A DNA stretch of 33,222 bases from positions 1-33,222 of the forward strand of contig JAZLLH010000026.1 in NCBI GenBank assembly GCA_045598025.1, in the 5' to 3' direction. The notes beneath the pieces are model-generated. The model was not told the DNA's origin and searched no databases. It saw nothing but the letters and a program-made list of their open reading frames with translations. Each line of letters begins with the position of its first letter. The first letter of the stretch is position 1. Both the position numbers and the translations under genes were made by a program. Below, piece after piece: positions 1 through 7,363 of the stretch. Origin of the DNA: UBA1195 sp045598025. Its GTDB lineage: Bacteria; Bacteroidota; Bacteroidia; Bacteroidales; WCHB1-69.

Positions 1-98
1 ACTTTGTGCTCTTCGTACTCTCGTACCACTGACAGTTTAAAGGACATGCTGTAATCCTTTTGTGTACGCTTAACGTACTTGTTCTCTTGTTTTTCCAT
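1..98 (-). CDS. IS3-family-like transposase OrfA, N-terminal fragment (cut by the window edge)
   Basis: ATG at 98 on the minus strand opens 32 codons reading MEKQENKYVKRTQKDY followed by SMSFKLSVVREYEEHK. This looks like the N-terminus of the helix-turn-helix OrfA subunit of Bacteroidales IS3-family transposases, which often begin with a KYVKRTQ-like basic stretch and a [S/A]xxFKLxVV helix. OrfA binds the terminal repeats. Strand transfer is done by the OrfAB fusion made by frameshifting, and that part is not visible here. The gene is partial only because the window ends, so whether the IS is intact cannot be judged. Confidence 0.75.
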   Translation of the reverse strand, partial: MEKQENKYVKRTQKDYSMSFKLSVVREYEEHK

Positions 99-140
99 AT
101 CGTTACTCTTTTTATTGTAACGCTATTTTAGGACAAGACA
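1..140 (-). mobile_element. End of an IS3-family-like insertion sequence (partial, runs off the left edge)
   Basis: Read on the minus strand, the element begins at base 140 with TGTCTTGTCCTAAAATAGCG. This starts with the TG dinucleotide usual for IS3-family termini. It is followed after about 40 bases by the start of an orfA-type transposase gene. The rest of the element, the second terminal repeat and any target duplication lie outside the window. The boundary at 140 is inferred from the TG terminus and from the abrupt start of a hairpin terminator at 141. It has not been confirmed by comparison with an empty site. Confidence 0.7.
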
Positions 141-195
141 GCACAAATAAAAGAAAAAAGCACCGGAAACGGTGCTTTTTTCTTTTTATTTGTGC
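141..195 (-). terminator. Long bidirectional hairpin terminator after the DUF4230 genes
   Basis: The arms 141-165 and 170-195 pair almost perfectly, with one unpaired base in the A/T-rich part. The GC core is GCACCG/CGGTGC around a GAAA tetraloop, flanked by A6 on one side and T6 on the other, so it can terminate in both directions. It lies about 20 bases past the stop codon of the DUF4230 gene at 215-862. It ends exactly where the insertion sequence begins. Confidence 0.9.
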
Positions 196-214
196 AGAAT
201 GAACGGAAGTCGGA

Positions 215-862
215 TTATTCCGTTTCGGTGACTGGTTTTTCGATTTTCACATAGCGGTAGTGAAGGACCTTGAAAAATTCTTTCAACTTATCCCGACCTA
301 CTTTCTCTGCTTTTTCCAGCAGTTTGTGTTTGACGGCATTGTCCTGAATGTGTTGGGAGGCTATCCGAACCAGTTCGTTTGTTTCCTGCTGGCTCCAGGA
401 ACCTTTTTCCACAAAAGTTTCCACATCAGAAGGATTGACGATGACTTCCAATACTTTGGCAGGAGGAATAGCGATGAACAGGCTGTCGCCCCTTACGCTT
501 ACTGCGGAATCCGACAGTTGGGACAAATCGAATCCGGCACGCACTTTCCCTTTGACAATCAGAACAATTTCTTTCTTTTTGCCCTTGGGCTTCCGGATAA
601 CGGTTTCTTCGTAATAGCAAGCCGTTGTGAATTCGGATAATTTTCGGATTTCGGTGACGATGTTTTCGGTTTCATCAATGCGTTTTCCTTGTTTTCCCTC
701 TTTTCTTGCCTTGTGTGTGAAAAATCCCGCGATGAGGAGTATAATGACGGCCAGAACCACGATCCCCACGGTGGAGGGGCGAGAGCCTCTGCTACCTAAG
801 TTGTGCATGGCCGATTGTATTTTTTCTTTCATTGTATGCGGTGTGTGCTCGGTGTTTTCCAT
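215..862 (-). CDS. DUF4230 family protein, membrane-anchored (215 aa)
   Basis: This is a DUF4230-type protein of unknown function. An N-terminal cytoplasmic stretch of about 30 residues is followed by one hydrophobic segment (about residues 31-47, VGIVVLAVIILLIAGFF) and then a soluble domain, giving a signal-anchor topology. The domain contains the family-like pattern of a Y-[YC]-E-E-T segment, a basic KGKKKE loop, a V-K-G-[KH]-[VL]-[RK]-A-G-[FL]-D strand and the helical LLEKAEKVGRDKLKEFF end. The start at 862 lies two bases past the stop of the upstream DUF4230 gene, so the two are cotranscribed and probably translationally coupled. The family assignment is by recognition of the pattern. No enzymatic residues are evident. 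Confidence 0.75.
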   Translation of the reverse strand: MENTEHTPHTMKEKIQSAMHNLGSRGSRPSTVGIVVLAVIILLIAGFFTHKARKEGKQGKRIDETENIVTEIRKLSEFTTACYYEETVIRKPKGKKKEIVLIVKGKVRAGFDLSQLSDSAVSVRGDSLFIAIPPAKVLEVIVNPSDVETFVEKGSWSQQETNELVRIASQHIQDNAVKHKLLEKAEKVGRDKLKEFFKVLHYRYVKIEKPVTETE

Positions 863-864
863 GA

Positions 865-1437
865 TCAGTTGAATTGAATTTTGATTTTTTTGAATCCCAT
901 GTTGCGCAGCATGGCAGTAAAGAAGTCCCTGGCATTTTCTTCGGATTCTTCCAGTATGCCGAAATTTTTCACGTCGGCCAGCACATCTTTTTCTCCTTGC
1001 TTCAGCAATTCGTTCCGCTCTTCATTGGTGAATTCTCTCCTCAGACCGGAACTTTCCTGATACACCACCCGTATGCTGTCAGTGTGCATGTTGTGAGACA
1101 GCAGTTTGGCGTGAGGAAGAGTGATTACCACGGATTGGTCGGTTTGGTTCGTGCTCACATCGCACAGGGAAAAATTTTCCATGTCCAGTCCGGCCTTCAG
1201 GTGAACCGTGGCCAGCAGCATGATTTTTTTTGAGCCGAACAGTTTTTTATACCAGGTGTCGTCTTCAATTTTGATGATTTTGCTGACAGTGTACTCCACG
1301 GTGCCGAATTCCGCTTTGGATGACAGTTTGGAAATCTGATTTTCCAGTTCCTTATCCGACATTTGGGACTTGCAGGAAACGCACGCCAAAATCAGCAGGA
1401 CGCATGTGCATAGCAAATGGAAAGAGTATTTTTTCAT
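865..1437 (-). CDS. DUF4230 family lipoprotein (190 aa)
   Basis: Second DUF4230-type protein and the first gene of the two-gene operon. I place the start at 1437 (MKKYSFHLLCTC...) rather than the in-frame ATG at 1470. Starting there gives a clean lipoprotein signal peptide ending in LACVSCK, whereas the longer version would put 11 polar residues in front of it. The mature part shares with its neighbour the VxLKAGLDM / VKGKVRAGFDL strand, the VVITLPHAKLL / LFIAIPPAKVL strand and a C-terminal helix. The two are therefore paralogues from a tandem duplication: one anchored by a lipid, the other by a transmembrane helix. A -7 box at 1484-1491 sits in the right place upstream. Function is unknown. 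Confidence 0.75.
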   Translation of the reverse strand: MKKYSFHLLCTCVLLILACVSCKSQMSDKELENQISKLSSKAEFGTVEYTVSKIIKIEDDTWYKKLFGSKKIMLLATVHLKAGLDMENFSLCDVSTNQTDQSVVITLPHAKLLSHNMHTDSIRVVYQESSGLRREFTNEERNELLKQGEKDVLADVKNFGILEESEENARDFFTAMLRNMGFKKIKIQFN

Positions 1438-1483
1438 GTTTCGGTTTGTTTTTTTGAAAAATGATATCAAAAATATCAGATTG

Positions 1484-1491
1484 CAAAAATA
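1484..1491 (-). promoter_or_regulatory. Bacteroidota -7 box for the DUF4230 pair
   Basis: Read on the minus strand this is TATTTTTG, matching the Bacteroidota -7 consensus TAnnTTTG, followed by CA. It lies about 46 bases upstream of the start at 1437. No convincing -33 TTTG is visible. Confidence 0.55.
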
Positions 1492-1531
1492 GTTGAAATA
1501 TTTATATCTGTCAATGAAATTTTCATTTTTT

Positions 1532-2740
1532 TTATCTCAGTTTGTTTTTGAGGAAATGTCTGCGGCCGAAAAACCAAAATCCGGCGACTCCGGCCAGATT
1601 GACAGCCCAGGCGCTCCAGAAGGCTGCCGAATAGCCGAAATGTTCTGAGAGTACACCGCCGGCAAGAATACCCAATCCGATGCCTACATCCCAGGAGACG
1701 AGAATGGAGCTGTTGGCCGTTCCCCTTTGGTTGTGGTGAGCTAAGTTGATGAACATGTTCTGGTAGGCCGGGTACATATGGCCGTTGCCCAGGCCGATAA
1801 TCAGAGCGGCTCCATAGTATCCCCAGGCATTGTGTAGCAGGGCAAACATAAAGTAGCCGCAGAGCGAAACACAGGTTCCCAGACCGGCATTATAGGTGAT
1901 GCGGCCTTCGCGCAGCGCTTTGCTTTCCTGCAGTCGGGACAGTATGAGTCCGACAGAAAGCAGGAGGAAGAAAGTCCCTGAACCGCCTTCAATACCCAGT
2001 CGTTCTTTCCCGTAGATGGCGACGTAGGTGGACATCACTCCATAGGAAAAAGCAAAGCAAACCATGGTGATGGACAGTATCCATCCTTTGAGCAGGAAGA
2101 AGCGGTCAAGGGAAATGGTCTGTTTTTTTTGAACAGGAGTGCGGGCTGGCAGTTTTACCGTGCAGTCAATCAGCAAACCGATGAGTGCGATGATCATGGC
2201 TAGCCAGAACAGAATGTTGAAATTGTGTGTGCTCTGATATATCCAGATGGCGACGGTAGGGCTGATGGCGGAGGCAATGTTGTTGCTCAGTCCGTAGTAG
2301 CCAATGCCTTCTGTACGTCGGGAAGCTGGCAGTACATCAATGGCTACCGTGCTGTTTGCAACCGTAGTGGCACCGAAAGGCGCTCCGTGCAGTGTGCGTA
2401 CAATGGCGAAAAGCAGCAGGGATCCAGCGGCTACGTATCCGACAAAAAAGAAAGTGAAAATGACGAAGCAGGCTATCAGTATGGTTTTCCGAGGCAGACT
2501 GTCCACCAGATAACCGCTGAAAGCGCGTGCAATGAGAGCCATGACGGAGTATCCGAAAAGCACCATGCCGATGGTGTCTTTATCGGCGGAAAAAGTATCG
2601 TGCAGGTAAATGGGCAAAAGGGGAGTGAGCAACATGAAAGAGAAAAAAATCATAAAATTGGCCACCCATACCTTGAGGTAGTTGGCATTCCATAATTTTT
2701 CCCTGCCGGATATTTCCGACGTATTTTCAGCCGCGCGCAT
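1532..2740 (-). CDS. MFS transporter, probable small-molecule exporter (402 aa)
   Basis: Integral inner-membrane protein with twelve predicted hydrophobic segments, the standard length for a 12-TM major facilitator. After TM2 it carries the MFS motif A in the form GYLVDSLPRK (about residues 76-85), and TM4-TM5 contain the R-x-x-H-G-x-P-F-G and GIGYYGLSNN motifs typical of drug/sugar efflux-type members. The substrate cannot be told from sequence. The start ATG at 2740 is followed by a polar N-terminus and no signal peptide. It lies only five bases after a perfect inverted repeat downstream of rpmH, and there is no separate -7 box, so expression probably depends on readthrough from rpmH. Confidence 0.85.
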   Translation of the reverse strand: MRAAENTSEISGREKLWNANYLKVWVANFMIFFSFMLLTPLLPIYLHDTFSADKDTIGMVLFGYSVMALIARAFSGYLVDSLPRKTILIACFVIFTFFFVGYVAAGSLLLFAIVRTLHGAPFGATTVANSTVAIDVLPASRRTEGIGYYGLSNNIASAISPTVAIWIYQSTHNFNILFWLAMIIALIGLLIDCTVKLPARTPVQKKQTISLDRFFLLKGWILSITMVCFAFSYGVMSTYVAIYGKERLGIEGGSGTFFLLLSVGLILSRLQESKALREGRITYNAGLGTCVSLCGYFMFALLHNAWGYYGAALIIGLGNGHMYPAYQNMFINLAHHNQRGTANSSILVSWDVGIGLGILAGGVLSEHFGYSAAFWSAWAVNLAGVAGFWFFGRRHFLKNKLR

Positions 2741-2745
2741 AAAAT

Positions 2746-2780
2746 TTAAGAGCGGTCTGCGTACAACAGACCGCTCTTAA
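2746..2780 (-). terminator. Perfect 14-bp inverted repeat between rpmH and the MFS gene
   Basis: TTAAGAGCGGTCTG pairs perfectly with CAGACCGCTCTTAA around a 7-base loop. On the minus strand it follows the rpmH stop by about 20 bases and is followed by AAATTTT, a weak U-tract, and then the MFS start codon. It is probably a leaky terminator or attenuator that lowers MFS expression relative to rpmH. Confidence 0.75.
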
Positions 2781-2799
2781 TATCAAACAACAATAAAAA

Positions 2800-2961
2800 C
2801 TAAAATTTCTTTCCCATTTTTTCGTCCGAAACGGTGAGTTTTCTTCTGCCTTTGGCTCTACGGGCGGCTAAAACCCTTCTGCCGTTGGCCGTGGCCATTC
2901 TTTCTCTGAAACCATGTTTGTTTTTCCTTCTCCGTAAGGACGGTTGAAATGTTCTCTTCAT
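2800..2961 (-). CDS. rpmH: 50S ribosomal protein L34
   Basis: The translation of 53 codons begins MKRTFQPSLRRRKNKHGF and continues with RERMATANGRRVLAARRAKG and RRKLTVSDEKMGKKF. This is unmistakably bacterial L34, a small, very basic protein of the large subunit near the exit-tunnel side of 23S rRNA. The conserved core (TFQPS, KHGFRERM, GRRVLAARRAKGR, LTVSD) is complete. The last six residues (KMGKKF) extend slightly past the usual end. A strong -7 box at 3038-3045 lies about 75 bases upstream. Neither dnaA nor rnpA, the classical neighbours of rpmH in many bacteria, is next to it here. Confidence 0.97.
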   Translation of the reverse strand: MKRTFQPSLRRRKNKHGFRERMATANGRRVLAARRAKGRRKLTVSDEKMGKKF

Positions 2962-3037
2962 TGCTCAATTAATTATGATCGTTAATCTTCTTTTTACTTT
3001 ACCACCGATTCAGCAATCACTGCTGGAAACCGGATTG

Positions 3038-3045
3038 CAAAAGTA
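3038..3045 (-). promoter_or_regulatory. Promoter of rpmH (-7 box)
   Basis: Minus strand TACTTTTG fits TAnnTTTG exactly and is preceded by TATTTGAAAAATGAC. Almost the same 26-base string occurs in front of the B12 riboswitch at 16906-16931, differing at one base. The leader from here to the rpmH start is about 75 bases. Confidence 0.65.
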
Positions 3046-3137
3046 GTCATTTTTCAAATACCAAATGTGAATTTCCGAAAAAAAATGTTGACAATGAAAA
3101 ATGCTTATATACAAGATGTTCTGATGTTTCTTCCGTA

Positions 3138-4367
3138 TTATTTGATGCCTAATTTTTTCTTAAGGTCTTTGGGAAGGGCATCTTTGTGGACCACGATGTT
3201 CATGGTTTTGTAGCGGACGAAGGCTTTACTGACGTAGAACATTCCTTCATATTTGTATACCTTGCCCCAGCTGTTTTTGACCATGTAGTATTCGTTTCCG
3301 AGCTGGTCTTTGGCTGTGCCGTAAATCAGCATGCCGTGGTCATCGGTGGTTTCCCAGTTGTCGAAAGCCTGTTGACGTTCTTCCTGGCTCACCCAGCGTT
3401 GGGGAGTGGGGTGGGTGTAGGCTTCCTTGGCGCGGTCGGCTTTACTCAGACCCGTCCAATGGGCCATGTCGCTGCCGGCATTGTCGGTGGATGAGGCATC
3501 CAAATCAGGAAGAACGCAATAACCATTGCGTATTCCTTTGCGGAAACCGTCTTCGCTGACATCGGCTCCCCAAGCAATGGGATAACCGTTTTCAATGGCA
3601 TTGTCGAACACTTGCATGAATTCATCCAGAGGCAGGTTGTAGCATTGGCTCCAGCGCCAGTTGTCCTGAATTTCAAGGACAAACTTTTCATAGAAGGGAT
3701 GGTGTGTGTAGGAAGTCAGGGAAACATAGTCATCCGCATTCAGTCTCAAGGATTTGTAGAAGGATTCCGGAGTGTATTTGACACCTTTGTAGGTGAATTC
3801 TTCCGGTGCTTCGCCCAAGTATACATTGTGTACGGCCTGTATGGCTTTGAACCACATCGGTACACCGGAGGTGTCGCTCTGCAGTTTTTTGAGGTCACCT
3901 TTTGCAATGGCTTTTACCATGGCTTCACTCAAGGCTGACAATTCGCTGTGGTCGGACAGCGTGTCTCCGTACATTACGCCCGGACGCATGCATTCTTCCG
4001 GAACCAGGCCGAAATGGCTCATTCCGTAGATGACATCATAAAATGAACCTCCCTGGCTGAAACTGACATCTCCGTGGGTGCGTACAGCTGCTTTGGCACG
4101 GTCCATATAGGTGTTGCTGACGATGTACATTTCGCTGAAATCATATTCTCCTTTACCCATGCGGAGTAATTCGCTTTCAATGAAAGCCAGTCCGCTGTAG
4201 CACCAGCAGGTGCCGGCACGGTGCTGATCCTTGATAGAGGTAATGGGCAGCTCTTTGGTATCGGTAAAGACGTAACCCGAATCCTTTTTTTCGTTTTGGG
4301 CTTCTTGAGCACTGACTGACAGGCAGCAGGCTCCCATAATGATAAAAAATCCTAATTTTTTCAACAT
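3138..4367 (-). CDS. Secreted C1B papain-like cysteine peptidase (bleomycin hydrolase/PepC type, 409 aa)
   Basis: A signal peptide (about residues 1-20, ending LSVSAQ) is followed by a papain-fold peptidase of the C1B group. The oxyanion glutamine and the nucleophile are in DQHRAGTCWCYSG (Gln48, Cys54). The catalytic His344 is in DDHGMLIYG and Asn365 in VKNSWG, so the active site looks complete. Cytosolic PepC is normally about 450 residues and hexameric. This protein is shorter and exported, so a periplasmic or surface peptidase role is more likely. It is the last gene of the cluster starting at 7249, separated from the RidA gene by 26 bases. A second, longer C1B peptidase sits at 17141-18547. 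Confidence 0.88.
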   Translation of the reverse strand: MLKKLGFFIIMGACCLSVSAQEAQNEKKDSGYVFTDTKELPITSIKDQHRAGTCWCYSGLAFIESELLRMGKGEYDFSEMYIVSNTYMDRAKAAVRTHGDVSFSQGGSFYDVIYGMSHFGLVPEECMRPGVMYGDTLSDHSELSALSEAMVKAIAKGDLKKLQSDTSGVPMWFKAIQAVHNVYLGEAPEEFTYKGVKYTPESFYKSLRLNADDYVSLTSYTHHPFYEKFVLEIQDNWRWSQCYNLPLDEFMQVFDNAIENGYPIAWGADVSEDGFRKGIRNGYCVLPDLDASSTDNAGSDMAHWTGLSKADRAKEAYTHPTPQRWVSQEERQQAFDNWETTDDHGMLIYGTAKDQLGNEYYMVKNSWGKVYKYEGMFYVSKAFVRYKTMNIVVHKDALPKDLKKKLGIK

Positions 4368-4393
4368 AATATGCTCTTTATTTTAATGTATTC

Positions 4394-4768
4394 TTATTTT
4401 GCGGCGATGGTTTCGATTTCCACCAGCACGCCCATGGGCAGGTCCTTCACGGCAAAAGCGGCGCGTGCAGGGCAATCCTTGGTGTAATACTTGGCGTACA
4501 CTTCGTTCATGGGTTTGAAGTTGGCGATATCACTCAGCAGACAGGTCGTCTTGACCACATTGTCGAAAGTGTATCCGGCTTCCTTCAGTATGGCTTCCAC
4601 ATTCTTGAGTGACTGTTCGGTCTGTGCGGCAATGCCTTCGGGTACTTTTTCCGTAGCGGGATCAACAGGAAGTTGCCCGGAAATGAACAGCATGCCATTG
4701 GCTTCTACGGCCTGGCTGTACGGACCTATGGCCTTGGGGGCATTTTCGGAATGGATAATCTTCTTCAT
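4394..4768 (-). CDS. RidA/YjgF/YER057c/UK114 family enamine-imine deaminase (124 aa)
   Basis: Full-length RidA-fold protein. The family features are present: the N-terminal NAPKAIGPYSQA motif (Tyr17), FISGQLPVDP, and the C-terminal CPARAAFAVKDLPMGVLVEIE segment with Arg102 (substrate carboxylate binding in active RidA proteins) and the VEIE glutamates. RidA proteins hydrolyse reactive enamine/imine intermediates such as 2-aminoacrylate from PLP enzymes and are trimeric and cytosolic. No signal peptide is visible, so it would act inside the cell although both its neighbours are exported. It is spaced 39 bases after the large secreted protein and 26 bases before the C1B peptidase, which suggests one transcript. 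Confidence 0.93.
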   Translation of the reverse strand: MKKIIHSENAPKAIGPYSQAVEANGMLFISGQLPVDPATEKVPEGIAAQTEQSLKNVEAILKEAGYTFDNVVKTTCLLSDIANFKPMNEVYAKYYTKDCPARAAFAVKDLPMGVLVEIETIAAK

Positions 4769-4807
4769 TACGTTTGATTTAATTATGTGTGATATGTTAT
4801 TTCCAGA

Positions 4808-7249
4808 TTATTTGCAGGTTTTGCAGATGATTTTTTTGGCTTCCGCATTTTCCCTGACCAGATAAGTGAAGGAACGGATGGCTTTGCAGAATCGGGAAGC
4901 ATCCCGTTCGGCAGCCAGTTTGCAGGCTGTATCAAATTTGGCGGAAGTATAGGTTTCTTCATTCATGGCGTAGAGGGAGAGGTATGTGAAAATGAAGTCG
5001 TCGCTGACTTTGGAATCTCCAATGTAGGGATCCATGGCTGTGCGTGCAAACTCGTAATCTCCATAGGCGATGAAGGATACGGCTACATCGTAGGCTTTTT
5101 TCCAGTCGGCGATGGCGGGCATGGCGATTTCCTTGATTTTGGCATAGGTGTTATCCATCAGAGCATCGTCAGGATTTTCACTGGAATTGATGAAATCCAG
5201 AATTTTGTATTGGAATTCCAGATTGAGGGCATCCACTTTTTCGGGATATTTTTTCCCCATTTCCGTATTGTAGAATTTGTCAATCTTGCTCTGCGTGGAA
5301 GCAATCTGGGAGGCGGAGGTGATGTCCTTGCCTGTGATTTCACAGCAGAGAGCGTTGAATTCAACAATGGTGTTTTTGGGACTCATGCTGGGCAACTCTT
5401 CCACCTTTTTGATGTTGTCTGCATTCAGTCCGTTGTTGAAGAAGGAAAGCATGTAGTATTTGTTCGTCAGGAAAGATACCATATTCGGAGTGCTCGGAAT
5501 CTGCAGACTGTCGATGAGAGCGCGGGTGTACTTGCCTTCTTCCACCTGCTTCATATAGTATTTTTCAATGGCAAAAGCCATGGGCAGGTTGTTTTGGGAA
5601 ATGATTTTGTTGAATTTATGCGTCACGAAGTCCTGCTCGTATTTTTCACTGACATCGTAAGTGACGTTCATCCGTATGAGTGCGTAGCGGTGTTCTTTCA
5701 GCATGGGCTCCAAGGCTTTTCTGGTCTTGGCATTGGAGAGGGCAGCCTTGGCTTCCTCTTTGGATTTGTTGGCCAAATATTTGTATTCGGTATTCCGGAC
5801 ATCGCGGGTGAAGAGTTCGTATCCGTCGTTGTTCGAAATGGAATATTGAATGGCCTTGCTTTGCATCGCTTTCATGGCATTGACAATGCTTTCCGAGCGT
5901 TTCTGCTGCAGTTCCATATTGGATTTGTCGCTGCCTTCCAGCGAAGTGTAGGAAGTGATATTCAGACTGTCAATGACGAAGCGGGATTCTTTCAGTGCGT
6001 CAATGAAAGGCTGAATATCTTCTTTCTGGTAACTGGATTTGTTAACTTCGAACGGGATCTTGAATTCGAAAATGGCCTGTTCGGGTTCCGGCACGTAGTT
6101 GATGGTGGTTTTGATGCCGCTGCGGTCGGGAACCAGACTGGTCTGGGTCTTGTAGTTGTTCTTTCCGACGGTGACATTTGTTTTTCCGAGGGTGCGGCAC
6201 ACCTTTTTGTCCTTGATCAGGATGAGGTTTACATCATAGGGTTCAGACACTCCGGCAGGAACGGAACCGAGGTATACGTACAAGCTCTTGTCTTTCTTGT
6301 CCGTGACCTGATTTTTCTTCACCATTTTGGCATACGTCATGTATTTGAGCATTACTCCCCGGTTGTAGTTGTTGTAGTCCACATCGTTGGCGGAATTGCA
6401 GGAATATTGGCTGTGTTGCACTATATCAACGGCAATGCCGTCGGTCTTGTTTCCGATAACACGCCGCAGATCCTTGATGTTGGGATAGCGGAAATAAATG
6501 TCTCCACCTTTGACTTCCAAACCTTTGTGCATGTTCTCAATGTTGCGCATATTGCATTTGCGGCAGGTTTTTTCCTCGTATGCGGACAAGCCATAGGTCT
6601 TGCGGGTGTATGTGGTGTTCTTGAAGGAAAGATCGCTTTTGTTGAAGGACAGGTCATTGCCCAGGACGATGGAGATGTAGCAGTATTTGTTGTAGGCATC
6701 TACTGATACACTGACACCTGCGACTTTGAACTTTTTGTTTAAAGGCAGGGTGGCCGTTTTGTTGCTCTTCAGTATGGAGGTTACGGTTTCTGTGGCTACG
6801 TCCAGATAGGAATAGTCTTCTTTACCGCTTCCTTTGGTGGCTTTGACGCGGGTAACAACTTCCGAAACCCTTTTTGTGCCTCCGGCGCGATATCCTCTGT
6901 CGGCTGTCGTTTTGAGGTAGGAAACCTGATTGGTGTAGGTTTTTTCTTCCTTTTTGGCCATGAATTCAGACTGGAATTCCGCAGCCGATCTCAGCACATC
7001 ACTTTCTGTCAGGGGGTCGGCATGTGCGTACTGCTCCCTTGCCATGTTGATGATGTCGATGATGCAGGCATTCAGAATGTCCGGATCAAAATCCAGGGGA
7101 TTGAAATTCTTTACGTAGTATTTGTTGCTCTGAAGGGAATCGGTCGAAAAATCATCGTAAACGCCCGCCTGTTGTGCGGATACTCCGGTGCAGACCAAAA
7201 CCAGTACGAGGCAAAAAACTTTTTTCAAAAAAGAGGAAAGTTGTTTCAT
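4808..7249 (-). CDS. Large secreted protein with CAP-like and OmpA-like regions (813 aa)
   Basis: I do not recognise a named family. A signal peptide (about 1-25, ending TGVSAQQ) is followed by a region (about 60-200) that resembles a CAP/SCP domain: an NxxR helix (NMAREQYAHADPL), a helical VLRSAAEFQSEFMA, and the strand KYCYISIVLGND, which corresponds to the CAP YYVxxVFG strand. CxxC pairs occur at 229-232 (CRKC) and at the very C-terminus (CKTC). Residues 390-470 (AIFEFKIPFEVNKSSY, IDSLNITSYTSLEGS, QQKRSESIVNAM) have the layout of an OmpA-like peptidoglycan-binding domain, though degenerate. The remaining 340 residues are mainly helical, possibly repeat-like. It is the first gene of a probable operon with RidA and a C1B peptidase and is served by a -7 box at 7314-7321. 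Confidence 0.6.
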   Translation of the reverse strand: MKQLSSFLKKVFCLVLVLVCTGVSAQQAGVYDDFSTDSLQSNKYYVKNFNPLDFDPDILNACIIDIINMAREQYAHADPLTESDVLRSAAEFQSEFMAKKEEKTYTNQVSYLKTTADRGYRAGGTKRVSEVVTRVKATKGSGKEDYSYLDVATETVTSILKSNKTATLPLNKKFKVAGVSVSVDAYNKYCYISIVLGNDLSFNKSDLSFKNTTYTRKTYGLSAYEEKTCRKCNMRNIENMHKGLEVKGGDIYFRYPNIKDLRRVIGNKTDGIAVDIVQHSQYSCNSANDVDYNNYNRGVMLKYMTYAKMVKKNQVTDKKDKSLYVYLGSVPAGVSEPYDVNLILIKDKKVCRTLGKTNVTVGKNNYKTQTSLVPDRSGIKTTINYVPEPEQAIFEFKIPFEVNKSSYQKEDIQPFIDALKESRFVIDSLNITSYTSLEGSDKSNMELQQKRSESIVNAMKAMQSKAIQYSISNNDGYELFTRDVRNTEYKYLANKSKEEAKAALSNAKTRKALEPMLKEHRYALIRMNVTYDVSEKYEQDFVTHKFNKIISQNNLPMAFAIEKYYMKQVEEGKYTRALIDSLQIPSTPNMVSFLTNKYYMLSFFNNGLNADNIKKVEELPSMSPKNTIVEFNALCCEITGKDITSASQIASTQSKIDKFYNTEMGKKYPEKVDALNLEFQYKILDFINSSENPDDALMDNTYAKIKEIAMPAIADWKKAYDVAVSFIAYGDYEFARTAMDPYIGDSKVSDDFIFTYLSLYAMNEETYTSAKFDTACKLAAERDASRFCKAIRSFTYLVRENAEAKKIICKTCK

Positions 7250-7313
7250 ACTATTTGGATTTATTTGAGAATCAATTTATTGTGTAAATATTGTCCATTA
7301 CATGTTTAGATGG

Positions 7314-7321
7314 CAAAGGTA
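7314..7321 (-). promoter_or_regulatory. Bacteroidota -7 box for the CAP/OmpA-like, RidA and C1B peptidase cluster
   Basis: Minus strand TACCTTTG, a perfect TAnnTTTG match, preceded by GAAAAAATGAG. It lies about 65 bases upstream of the ATG at 7249. Confidence 0.6.
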
Positions 7322-7363
7322 CTCATTTTTTCGCTTGCTTTTACGTGTTTTCCGTAAAAAAAA

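Noticed and set aside
5210..6706. 498-residue plus-strand open frame
   Set aside because: It is antisense to the secreted CAP/OmpA-like protein, is full of Phe/His/Val-rich low-information sequence and matches no family.
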